Source: SAR202 cluster bacterium Casp-Chloro-G2 (GTDB lineage: Bacteria; Chloroflexota; Dehalococcoidia; Lucifugimonadales; UBA3495). Taken from it: a stretch of 32,093 nt of DNA. Under the pieces are notes generated by a model. It was given only the letters and a program-made list of their open reading frames with translations, did no database searches and was not told the DNA's origin. Below, one piece after another: positions 1 to 7,537 of this stretch. The stretch's first letter is position 1. Every line of letters starts with the position of its first letter. The position numbers were made by a program, and so were the translations under genes. The DNA lies in NCBI GenBank assembly GCA_002816575.1, contig MUCI01000008.1, positions 1 through 32,093 on the forward strand, written 5' to 3'.

Positions 1-1409
1 CCGGCGGGTTCCGGCGTCGCTTCAAACGGGTCGGCCGCCGCGTCAGGCTGTGAGCCAGCCGCTTCATCCGTGTCGATCGGGGTGGTCAAGAGGCGCTCTG
101 GGGAGATACTGGCCGGGACCTCCGGTGGCCTGGCGGTCCGTTCCGTGGGCCTATCCATAGCGGGCGCCGGGTACTCGGATATCGGGGGCAGCCCAGCCAT
201 CTCACGCCGCAGCGCCTCGGCGGCGCTAGCCCCAGGCGTTCCCGGGAAATTCGCGGCGGCCTCGGCGTTGGCGATCTCCAGGTCCAGAGCTGGGTCGCCG
301 GTCAGCGACTCTACCTGTGGAGGGGCCGACTGCTGGGCTTCTCGCGAAGCGGCAGCGCTATCGGCGGCCCGAAGTACCTGTTCTTCAATCATCTGTCCGG
401 ACATTCCCGGTATCAACAGGTCTGCGGCCGCATCCGCCAGCTCTCCGGGTACCACATGCGGTTCCTCCCGGGACAGCTCTTGGCGCAACACATACGGCTC
501 TTCCAACACGGGGGGAGTCTGGGCCGGGCTGGGCTGCGGGGCCTCCCCCGGAGGTGGCATCACGCGTTCGATAAGGTCCGCCGGCATCTCGACGGCAGGT
601 TCGGTATCCGGCTGGGCCAACAGGTCCTGACGCAGGGATGCAAGTTCATTCCACATCGACTGAACGGCAAGCAACTCCCGTATGGCCGATTCTTTGGCGG
701 CATCGGCGGTTGAGGCTGTCTTGGCTGATTCATCCAACTCCCTGGCCACGTTCATGACCGCCGAATTCAAGGAGTCCAATGCAGCTATCAGATGTTGTAT
801 CGCGCTTTCTTTCATTCCCATCGCCTGCCCGAGCACTTCCTGATAGGCAGACTTGTTACTCTCCCGCCTCGACCGAAGCGTCTCGTCCAAAAGTCTGACC
901 TTGGAGGCGGCCTCGAGATTTCCTGGGGTATTGGACGCAAAGCCCTGTTCGTAAGCATTCTTAGCGCCTTCAACCGAGCGGACCGCTTCATCCATGATCG
1001 ATTCGCTCTGGGCGAATACCGATCGGGACCGGCCCCGCAACGCCTGAGCTTCCTGGTGCTGCTGGAGCGCGGCCTGGACCCGCTTTAGGCTTATCTCGAT
1101 GCTGGCGCGGAATTCTCCGGCCCGCAGTAGTTCCCGTGCTTGGTTTACGTCTTCCCCGGTCACCGGCGTTACCGCCGACGTGCCTGTCGGGCCCACTCGG
1201 GAGGGGTCGCCAGCATCCGAACCCTGAACGCTGGACGCAGACCCTGCAACCGCGGCAGGCCCGGCTTCCGTCGAAACCTGTTCGGCCCCAGTATCTTGGT
1301 CCAGGCGTCCCTGGTCTTCGCTGGAGCCGCTGGCAGAACGTCTTCCACGCCGCTTCCTGCCGCTCTCCTCTTTCGAAGACCGGCGAAATATGCTGCTTAG
1401 CCACCCCAT
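1..1409 (-). CDS. Hydrophilic coiled-coil protein, C-terminus cut by window edge
   Basis: The minus-strand frame from the ATG at 1409 stays open to base 1, giving at least 469 codons; no stop lies inside the window. A Shine-Dalgarno GAGGTG (1417-1422) sits 7 nt upstream of the ATG. The N-terminus is MGWLSSIFRR followed by a Ser/Arg/Lys-rich stretch (about residues 11-35) and a Gly/Ala/Ser-rich linker. Residues about 86-125 form a TPR-like helical pair, and residues about 110-265 are rich in Ala, Glu, Gln, Leu and Lys as in a long coiled coil. From about 265 the protein is Pro/Glu/Ala-rich and looks disordered. There is no signal peptide, membrane segment or enzyme motif. I do not recognise the family. 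It is transcribed divergently from the respiratory operon, which does not by itself imply a shared job. That it is a real gene is supported by the open frame, ribosome site and promoter together. Confidence 0.75.
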   Translation of the reverse strand, partial: MGWLSSIFRRSSKEESGRKRRGRRSASGSSEDQGRLDQDTGAEQVSTEAGPAAVAGSASSVQGSDAGDPSRVGPTGTSAVTPVTGEDVNQARELLRAGEFRASIEISLKRVQAALQQHQEAQALRGRSRSVFAQSESIMDEAVRSVEGAKNAYEQGFASNTPGNLEAASKVRLLDETLRSRRESNKSAYQEVLGQAMGMKESAIQHLIAALDSLNSAVMNVARELDESAKTASTADAAKESAIRELLAVQSMWNELASLRQDLLAQPDTEPAVEMPADLIERVMPPPGEAPQPSPAQTPPVLEEPYVLRQELSREEPHVVPGELADAAADLLIPGMSGQMIEEQVLRAADSAAASREAQQSAPPQVESLTGDPALDLEIANAEAAANFPGTPGASAAEALRREMAGLPPISEYPAPAMDRPTERTARPPEVPASISPERLLTTPIDTDEAAGSQPDAAADPFEATPEPA

Positions 1410-1500
1410 GCTGAATCACCTCATGTCCGCCGCTCAGAATCGAACTAGATTCCGAACCCGGGCAAACCCTTTTATAAAGTCCCCTGATTCCGCAGGTCTA

Positions 1501-1529
1501 ATTATAGGAAGACCCATTTTTGCGGTCAA
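1501..1529 (-). promoter_or_regulatory. Sigma70-type promoter for the coiled-coil gene
   Basis: On the minus strand TTGACC (1529-1524), a 17-base spacer and a perfect TATAAT (1506-1501) match 11 of 12 consensus positions. The predicted start is near 1494, leaving a leader of about 85 nt before the ATG at 1409. Confidence 0.7.
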
Positions 1530-1694
1530 CAAGAGTAAAGGAATCAATACCTGATTCATTCAAATTCTATCCGCGCCGGAATGGCTAAAGCGCAACCTTG
1601 TGCTTCACTGCCTCCGAGATTTGGTAAACGCGGCGATGGTCGTATCGGGCCGGGGCCGCCGAGCGCAATCACGCGTATGCGAGGCTGAATTCCC

Positions 1695-1723
1695 TTGACA
1701 CCCATTTCCAGTTGTGATATTTT
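1695..1723 (+). promoter_or_regulatory. Extended -10 promoter for the act operon
   Basis: A perfect TTGACA (1695-1700), a 17-base spacer and TATTTT (1718-1723) are preceded by TG at 1715-1716, giving an extended -10 (TGa). The predicted start is near 1730. It is the only good plus-strand promoter seen ahead of the genes beginning at 1808. The remainder of the 398-base gap (1410-1807) holds the divergent promoter, the hairpins listed separately and no credible ORF. Confidence 0.65.
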
Positions 1724-1730
1724 TCACCTG

Positions 1731-1752
1731 GCCTCTGACCGGAGGCTTTTTT
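1731..1752 (+). terminator. Short hairpin plus U-run at the act transcription start (possible attenuator)
   Basis: GCCTC (1731-1735) pairs with GAGGC (1742-1746) across a 6-nt loop and is followed directly by six T residues (1747-1752). The stem is only 5 bp, so this is a weak intrinsic terminator at best. It begins at the predicted start of the act transcript, and no plus-strand gene lies upstream for it to terminate. Confidence 0.35.
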
Positions 1753-1788
1753 CAACGCGTTTTCAGTCGTGTAAATCGTTAATTATCT

Positions 1789-1807
1789 GGTCACCTCAAG
1801 GTGCCCC
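1789..1807 (+). promoter_or_regulatory. Hairpin masking the ribosome site of the first act-operon gene
   Basis: The likely Shine-Dalgarno AAGGTG (1798-1803) is preceded by its complement CACCT (1792-1796). Flanking GG (1789-1790) can pair with CC past one mismatch. The fold would bury the ribosome site directly before the ATG at 1808. It may be translational control or chance. Confidence 0.3.
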
Positions 1808-2104
1808 ATGTTTGAAGATCCAAAAGCATTAACCAGCGTCGAGTGGAACAACATCCACCTCTTTCTACAATGGTTCTGGATATATTCCCCCATCGTAGTA
1901 ACCTTTGGTGTCACCATGTTGACCGCCCATGCGTTCATACCGTCGCTGATTCACACGGGCCAACTTCCGGAGTCAGCCAACCGCCTGCGTGCCCCGCTCA
2001 CCGGGTTCGCAGCCATGCTCGTTATCGCCGGAGTGATTCTACTGATTCTGGTCGTCAACTCCGCATTGGACGTCCGCCAAGTCTACAACCGGTTCTTGAT
2101 CTAA
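1808..2104 (+). CDS. Small two-helix membrane protein heading the ACIII operon
   Basis: This 98-residue protein has two predicted membrane helices, at about residues 25-45 and 68-88, joined by a short polar loop. It has no cofactor-binding Cys or His motif. The ATG follows AAGGTG by 4 bases. It is the first gene after the operon promoter and lies 63 bases before the pentaheme cytochrome gene, so it is probably co-transcribed with the ACIII genes. I do not recognise a named family. Some ACIIIs carry a small accessory membrane subunit (ActG in Chloroflexus), and this protein could play a similar role, but that is inference from position and topology. An anchor or assembly protein is equally possible. 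The coding assignment is well supported by the hydrophobic pattern and tight spacing. Confidence 0.75.
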   Translation: MFEDPKALTSVEWNNIHLFLQWFWIYSPIVVTFGVTMLTAHAFIPSLIHTGQLPESANRLRAPLTGFAAMLVIAGVILLILVVNSALDVRQVYNRFLI

Positions 2105-2167
2105 CCCGGAAGCTGAGACTGCCGCCAAACCATGAAGATTAAACCCTTACACGGAACGATTAATTAG

Positions 2168-2794
2168 ATGATGCCAAGCGGAAAAATGTTGCCGGTCATG
2201 CTGGCTGGAGGGATCGTAACCGTCATCCTCGGTTTCGTCCTGGTTGTTCTGCTCATTTCCTGGTTCTCCAACCCTCCTTTCGGCCTTGGCAACGCCCCGG
2301 CTCAGCCGGTGGCCTTCCCGCACACGGTCCACGTGGCCCAGAACAATATCCAGTGTGAATTCTGTCACCGCAACGTAACCAAGGGCGAAGCCGCCACGGT
2401 TCCTGCGTTGGAGACCTGCCTCTTCTGCCATAAGGACATCGACGGATCCACCGAAACAGCCAAAGTCGAGATTGAAAAGGTTCGGACGGCCTTCGACACC
2501 AACGAGCCGATCAACTGGGAGCGGGTCCACCGTCTCCCCGACCATGTGCGGTTCATCCACGAAGCACACCTCCGGTACTTCACTGACGAAGACATACTCG
2601 TCAAATACGGGATCAACGGCGAAGAGATCACCCAAACGCCCGACGTAGCTCAGACGTGCACCATCTGTCACGGCGACGTGGCGAACAAAACCGAAGTTCA
2701 ACCCAAGACCGGCCAGTCATTAAAAATGGGAACGTGTCTCGATTGTCACCGGGCCAATAGCGTCCCCACCGACTGCACGGTCTGCCATAAGTAA
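2168..2794 (+). CDS. actA: ActA: membrane-anchored pentaheme cytochrome c of alternative complex III
   Basis: The 208-residue protein has one N-terminal membrane helix (about 8-32) and five CxxCH haem-binding motifs: CEFCH (63-67), CLFCH (84-88), then CTICH, CLDCH and CTVCH towards the C-terminus. Extra His residues between motifs, such as those in the HVRFIHEAH stretch, are candidate axial ligands. Size, single anchor and five haems match ActA of ACIII, which takes electrons from the FeS subunit and passes them to the monohaem cytochrome or a downstream acceptor on the outer face of the membrane. An adjacent second ATG at 2171 is an alternative start; neither has a clear Shine-Dalgarno. The molybdopterin-like ActB gene starts 22 bases downstream. 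Haem attachment would need the cytochrome maturation genes found further along the same strand. Confidence 0.9.
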   Translation: MMPSGKMLPVMLAGGIVTVILGFVLVVLLISWFSNPPFGLGNAPAQPVAFPHTVHVAQNNIQCEFCHRNVTKGEAATVPALETCLFCHKDIDGSTETAKVEIEKVRTAFDTNEPINWERVHRLPDHVRFIHEAHLRYFTDEDILVKYGINGEEITQTPDVAQTCTICHGDVANKTEVQPKTGQSLKMGTCLDCHRANSVPTDCTVCHK

Positions 2795-2816
2795 CGGAAT
2801 ACAAGGTCATAGGTAG

Positions 2817-5138
2817 ATGAAACTAACCCGGCGAAACTTTCTTGCTTGGGCCGGCATAGGGGCGGTGGGAGCCGTCGCCTGTGAGGGATTCGGCATCCGT
2901 CAAGGCGAGCTGAATATCCAGAGTCCCGTGAGCCTTCCCGAGGACTTGGTCCGAGGCACCGATAACTGGTACGCCAGTCTGTGCCGGACCTGCCCTTCCT
3001 GTGAGGGCATCGTCATCCGGGTTATGGAAGGCCGGGCCAAGAAGATACAAGGCAACCCCTACTTCCCGACCAACCAGGGCAAGACCCACGCCCGCTGCGA
3101 AGCGGGTCTTCAGGCGCTGTACCATCCGGACCGCGTCCCCTCGCCCATGCGGCGCAGCGGCCCCCGCGGCTCCGGCCAGTTCGTGCCCGTCAAATGGCAG
3201 CCCAACGGCATGGATGCTCTGAAAGAGGCCCTTCGGACCCGAGGTTCGTCCTCGGTGTTGATCACCGAACCCCTTCGCGGACATATGGGCCTCCTGGCCA
3301 GCCGGTTCGCCTCGGCCATTAAAGGCGAGCATCTGGGCTTTGAAGCCATCGACAATAACACCCTTCGGGCGGCATTCAAGAACGTTTACCAGCAAGACTC
3401 CCTGCCCGATTTCGACTTTGAAAACAGCAAGTTCATCTTGTCCTTCGGCGCCGACTTCCTCTCTACTTGGGTCTCCCCCACCCGCTTCAACCGCGGGTAC
3501 GGTGAGTTCAGGCAGGGCAAAGACCGGGACCGGGGCATGCTCTATCAGATAGATTCCCGGTTCTCAGTAACGGCGGCGTCCGCCGACAAATGGCTGCCCG
3601 TGCGGCCCGGTTGGGAAGGCCACATGGCCCTCAGCTTGGCTCAGGTAATCGTCTCCGAGGGCCTCCAAGCCAGCGGAGTCGATGTAGACGCCCTGGTTGG
3701 AGGCGATGCCGGAATCGCAACGTTGAACACCTTCCGGCCCGAGGTTGTGGCCCCCCTGGCCGGACTAACCCCGGAGATGACCGGCGGCAACCCCGTCGAA
3801 TTCTTGAAGGACCTAGCCCGCAAATTTGCCGGTTCCAGCCCCAGCGTCGCCATCGGCGGCGGCTCGGCCGGAGCACAGACCAACGGCCTATTCGCCTTGG
3901 AAGCCATCTACGCGCTCAACTACCTGGTTGGCAGCGTCGGAGTCAAGGGCGGGGTTAAGTTCAATCCAGGCAGCCCTTGGGACGATGTCCCCGCCAGCGG
4001 CAACGTTGGCAGCCTGGCCGACTGGACCCGCATCACGGAACAGATACGCAGCGGGCAAACCAAGATGTTGATGCTCCACGGGGCGGACCCGGTGCACGGC
4101 CTGCCCGAGTCTCTGCAACTACGGGATGCCATCGCCCAAGCAGACGACCTATTCGTGGTCAGCTTCTCGCCTTTCATCGACGACACCAGCGCGCTGGCTG
4201 ACCTGATCCTTCCCGACCGGGTTTACCTGGAAGACTGGGGCGACGATATCTCCGAACCGGGTCCCGGATACCAGGTTGTTGGATTACAGCAGCCGGTGGT
4301 GAACCCACTGCCCGACCTTGACCCGCTGAGCTTCCCCGATGTCCTGCTGACCATGGCGCAGGAACTGGGGAGCGAGTCCCAGTTGCCCTGGGCGAATTAC
4401 AAAAGCATGCTGCGTGAAGGCTCCGATGCCCTGTTCGCCATGAACCGGGGTTCCATCGACGCCGCCGACACCGAAGCCTTCTGGAATCATCTGCTGCGCC
4501 GCGGCGGCTGGTGGGACGAAACCGCCACGGGAGCCACCGATGTTCAGGCCCCCACCGGGCTGCTTAGGACCATCGCCAACAAAGCGTCAGACCCGGAGTT
4601 CAACGGGATCGGCGTTGGCGCCGACTCCTTTTTCCTGGTGCCCTTCGCCCACAACACCTTGTTGGACGGATACAACGGCCACCTGCCGTGGTTACAGTCT
4701 GCGCCGGACCCATTGTCCACCGTCACCTGGCAGACCTGGGTGGAGTTGAACGACAATACCGCCAGCCGGTTGGGAGTGAAAGAAGGGGACATCGTCCGTA
4801 TCGAGTCGTCCAAGGATTCCATCCGGGGAGTCGTATACACGACCCCGGCAGCCCCACCGGACGTGATTGGAGTGCCCTTCGGACAGGGCCGGCGGCACGG
4901 CTCCGACTATGCCACCGACCGACCCGGCTCCGAGAGTTCCAATGTCATGGACATCTTGGAAACTACCCAAGTCAAAGACACAGGTTCATTGGCCTGGGCC
5001 GGGACCAGGGTCAGAGTATCCAAGACCGGCGAGAGCGTCAGCATCTCCAAGTTGGAAGGCGACACTCGGGCCGTGGAGATTGGGCATACACCCGCCGAGG
5101 AAATCATCAAGACCATCGCGCCGGAAGACCACAGCTAA
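2817..5138 (+). CDS. actB1: ActB1: molybdopterin-oxidoreductase-like subunit of ACIII
   Basis: This 773-residue protein begins with a twin-arginine signal (RRNFLAW at 5-11 followed by a hydrophobic stretch), so it is probably exported folded. Residues 56-94 hold four cysteines (C56, C59, C62, C94) spaced C-x2-C-x2-C-x31-C in the position where DMSO-reductase-family proteins bind the FS0 cluster. The following GRAKKIQGNP stretch is also typical of that family. In most ACIIIs this half and the FeS half form one ActB polypeptide of about 1000 residues, and the molybdopterin-like half has no Mo cofactor in characterised complexes. Here the FeS half is a separate gene starting 58 bases downstream. 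The context (ActA before, ActB2, NrfD pair, ActD, ActE after) argues strongly for ACIII rather than a polysulfide, nitrate or DMSO reductase. Whether it binds a cluster or Mo cofactor cannot be read with certainty. Confidence 0.88.
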   Translation: MKLTRRNFLAWAGIGAVGAVACEGFGIRQGELNIQSPVSLPEDLVRGTDNWYASLCRTCPSCEGIVIRVMEGRAKKIQGNPYFPTNQGKTHARCEAGLQALYHPDRVPSPMRRSGPRGSGQFVPVKWQPNGMDALKEALRTRGSSSVLITEPLRGHMGLLASRFASAIKGEHLGFEAIDNNTLRAAFKNVYQQDSLPDFDFENSKFILSFGADFLSTWVSPTRFNRGYGEFRQGKDRDRGMLYQIDSRFSVTAASADKWLPVRPGWEGHMALSLAQVIVSEGLQASGVDVDALVGGDAGIATLNTFRPEVVAPLAGLTPEMTGGNPVEFLKDLARKFAGSSPSVAIGGGSAGAQTNGLFALEAIYALNYLVGSVGVKGGVKFNPGSPWDDVPASGNVGSLADWTRITEQIRSGQTKMLMLHGADPVHGLPESLQLRDAIAQADDLFVVSFSPFIDDTSALADLILPDRVYLEDWGDDISEPGPGYQVVGLQQPVVNPLPDLDPLSFPDVLLTMAQELGSESQLPWANYKSMLREGSDALFAMNRGSIDAADTEAFWNHLLRRGGWWDETATGATDVQAPTGLLRTIANKASDPEFNGIGVGADSFFLVPFAHNTLLDGYNGHLPWLQSAPDPLSTVTWQTWVELNDNTASRLGVKEGDIVRIESSKDSIRGVVYTTPAAPPDVIGVPFGQGRRHGSDYATDRPGSESSNVMDILETTQVKDTGSLAWAGTRVRVSKTGESVSISKLEGDTRAVEIGHTPAEEIIKTIAPEDHS

Positions 5139-5196
5139 GGCTGGCATGAGCGTCTAAAAACCAGCACGGCCAAGAAGCATATAAACAGGTTTAGAA

Positions 5197-6027
5197 ATGG
5201 TAACTCAACGGATAGACCATAAGTGGGGAATGGTAGTGGACCTGGACCGGTGTACCGGTTGTCAGGCCTGTGTTGTCGCCTGTCAGGCAGAGAACAACAT
5301 TCCCATCAACACCAAGGAATATTTCCAGCAGCGGCGGGCCTACGAGTGGATCCGTATCGAGCGCTACTGGGAAGGCGAGTTCCCCAACGTTAAGGCCAAG
5401 TTCATACCGATCCTATGCCAACACTGCGAGAACGCGCCCTGCGAGCCGGTCTGCCCGGTGTTCGCCACCTACCACAACGACGAGGGCCTGAACGTACAGG
5501 TCTACAACCGTTGTGTCGGGACCAGGTATTGCTCCGTGAACTGCCCCTACACCGTTCGGTTCTTCAACTATTGGGAACCGCAGTGGCCGGACCGCTTGCG
5601 CAACCAGTTGAACCCCGACGTAACGGTGCGGTCGCGCGGAATCATGGAGAAGTGCTCCTTCTGCGTGCAGCGTCTCCGCCGGGGTGAGGTTAACGTTGAG
5701 CGCCGTGGCCTGGATACGCTGACCGGCCAGAGCATCCCCGTTGCCGAACGCAAGCTGAATCACCGCCAGATGAAAGAGGGCAATTATCTGCCTTCCTGCG
5801 TCCAAGCCTGCCCGACCAGCGCGCTACAGTTCGCCGACCAGCACGACGAGACCGGGCCGGTGAAGAGCTACTTCGACGAGGCCAATGGGCATATAGAGAC
5901 CCGCGAAGCCGGCGGGCACGTGAATGAGGAAGAAACCCGGGTTTACCGGTTGTTTGAAGAGGTTGGCACCAAGCCCAACCTGATATACCTGAAGAAAGTT
6001 GAACCATTCCCAGTGGAAAAGGCCTAG
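5197..6027 (+). CDS. actB2: ActB2: four-cluster iron-sulfur subunit of ACIII
   Basis: The 276-residue ferredoxin-like protein carries four cysteine groups: C19/C22/C25/C29, C74/C77/C82/C86, C106/C112/C116, and C153/C156 with C201/C205. In the third group the expected second cysteine is Thr109 (CVGTRYC), which predicts one [3Fe-4S] and three [4Fe-4S] clusters, as known for ActB of ACIII. The subunit would carry electrons from the quinol site in the NrfD-type membrane subunits to the haems of ActA. There is no Tat signal of its own, so it probably travels with the Tat-signalled ActB1. The next gene begins 4 bases after its stop, suggesting translational coupling. NrfC/PsrB-type subunits are the alternative, but the CVGTRYC motif and the neighbours favour ACIII. 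Confidence 0.92.
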   Translation: MVTQRIDHKWGMVVDLDRCTGCQACVVACQAENNIPINTKEYFQQRRAYEWIRIERYWEGEFPNVKAKFIPILCQHCENAPCEPVCPVFATYHNDEGLNVQVYNRCVGTRYCSVNCPYTVRFFNYWEPQWPDRLRNQLNPDVTVRSRGIMEKCSFCVQRLRRGEVNVERRGLDTLTGQSIPVAERKLNHRQMKEGNYLPSCVQACPTSALQFADQHDETGPVKSYFDEANGHIETREAGGHVNEEETRVYRLFEEVGTKPNLIYLKKVEPFPVEKA

Positions 6028-6031
6028 ATAG

Positions 6032-7462
6032 ATGGCGGCTACCGAACCAAAAGGACACGGTCATCACGCCGGCATGTGGGTATTCCCCGATGCCTCCGCG
6101 ATGAGTCAAGATGTCTCGGCGAAGACTTTGTCGATGCCGAAGCCCTTCACTCTCGCACTGATGGTGACGGGCGCATTGTTCATACTCGGAATCGTTGGTT
6201 TCATCGGCCGCGCGGCCACCGACGGCTTCGACGAGATGGCCCCTTGGGGCTATTACATGGCCATCTTCTCCTGGATATTCATGATCTCCAGTGCCGCGCC
6301 GCTGGCGGCCGTAGCCTTCCGGTTCACCAAAAGCCATTGGCGAAGGCCCTTGTCCAGGGTCGCCGAACTGTTCGCCGTTGTCGGCATACTGAACCTGTTG
6401 ATGTTCATTCCCATGATGTTCCTGCTTCCCGGCCTGGGAAACCCCGGCGGGGTGGTGGAAGGTCAACTGGAACTGCGCCGGACCATCTGGTTCGAAGGCC
6501 CCATCGGCGCTCCTCACGCTTGGGACGTGCTGGCCGTGGCATCTCTGGCGGTGACGTCGATGGTCATTCTCCTGTTGTCCGCCATGCCCGACATGGCAGA
6601 GTCGCGCGGCACCGCCACCGGGTTCCGGGGCTGGGTCTACAACCGCATCGCCGGTGGTTGGTACGGCACGAAACGCCAGTGGAACGCGCAGAAAGCCGGG
6701 TTGGCCCTGCTGGGCGCCTTCTACTTCATGATGATTATCTTCGTCCATTTCGTTATCAGCTCGGAGTACGCTCAGAGCTTGATTCCCGGATGGAAGGACT
6801 CCATCTTCCCGGTGATCTACAGCGTAACCAGCATCCAGATGGGTCTGGGAACGTGTCTGATTGTCCTCTTCATCATGCGCCGCTGGGGCGGATACGAGGG
6901 CTACGTCGGCAAGTCGACATTCTGGTCGGCCAGCAAGGTCATGCTTGGCGTTACGCTCCTGTGGGCCTATCATCTGTTCGCATTCTTCATCACCTTCTGG
7001 TACGGCCGGTTGGAGGTGGAGCAGAACATAATCAAATACCTGATCGTAGAGTCTTACGGCATCATATTCTTGCTGAACCTTGTATTTAGCTTCATCGCGC
7101 CTTTCGTCTTGCTGATCTGGAATCCGGTCCGCCGGAGCGCCTGGGGGCCAGCCCTAGCCGGACTGTTCGCCATATTCGGCGGCCTAATGTTCAGCATCAG
7201 AATATTCGTCGGATCAGCCAACGCCGCCAAGGGCGATGAGATTTATGCCTTCTTCTTGGAGCACGTCCCCGCGCCGGCTTACCCAGACGTTTGGGATGTA
7301 TTCATGGTGATTGGCGGGATCGGCGCGGCTGCCTTCGTCTATCTGGCATCGACCAAACTGTTCCCGTTACTCTCCCTATGGGAGGTCAAGGAAGGCACTC
7401 TGTACCAGAAATGGCGCAAATTCATCCGAGGCGAATACCTGGTACTGGGGAAGCCTGAATAA
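6032..7462 (+). CDS. NrfD/PsrC-family quinol-interacting membrane subunit (ActF-like position)
   Basis: This 476-residue polytopic protein has roughly ten hydrophobic helices after a soluble His-rich N-terminus of about 35 residues. The early block containing WGYYMAIFSW and the WRRPLSRVAELFAV stretch resembles the NrfD/PsrC fold. ACIII contains two such proteins, ActC and ActF. The next gene matches ActC better, so this one is likely the second NrfD-type subunit, equivalent to ActF but moved ahead of actC. I infer the ActF equivalence from composition and position and cannot align it here. It starts 4 bases after actB2 and would contribute to the membrane quinol site or proton path. It could instead be a duplicated ActC or an NrfD protein particular to this lineage. 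Confidence 0.75.
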   Translation: MAATEPKGHGHHAGMWVFPDASAMSQDVSAKTLSMPKPFTLALMVTGALFILGIVGFIGRAATDGFDEMAPWGYYMAIFSWIFMISSAAPLAAVAFRFTKSHWRRPLSRVAELFAVVGILNLLMFIPMMFLLPGLGNPGGVVEGQLELRRTIWFEGPIGAPHAWDVLAVASLAVTSMVILLLSAMPDMAESRGTATGFRGWVYNRIAGGWYGTKRQWNAQKAGLALLGAFYFMMIIFVHFVISSEYAQSLIPGWKDSIFPVIYSVTSIQMGLGTCLIVLFIMRRWGGYEGYVGKSTFWSASKVMLGVTLLWAYHLFAFFITFWYGRLEVEQNIIKYLIVESYGIIFLLNLVFSFIAPFVLLIWNPVRRSAWGPALAGLFAIFGGLMFSIRIFVGSANAAKGDEIYAFFLEHVPAPAYPDVWDVFMVIGGIGAAAFVYLASTKLFPLLSLWEVKEGTLYQKWRKFIRGEYLVLGKPE

Positions 7463-7537
7463 GCAACACAGCAGATCTCGAACGAGGGGCGCGGAACAAA
7501 CGCCCTTTAAACCTGGGGGACCATTCAACGGAGCATC

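Noticed and set aside
5690-6973. A 427-codon minus-strand open frame across actB2 and the first NrfD-type gene
   Set aside because: It spans two confidently assigned genes and has polar low-complexity composition typical of an antisense frame.
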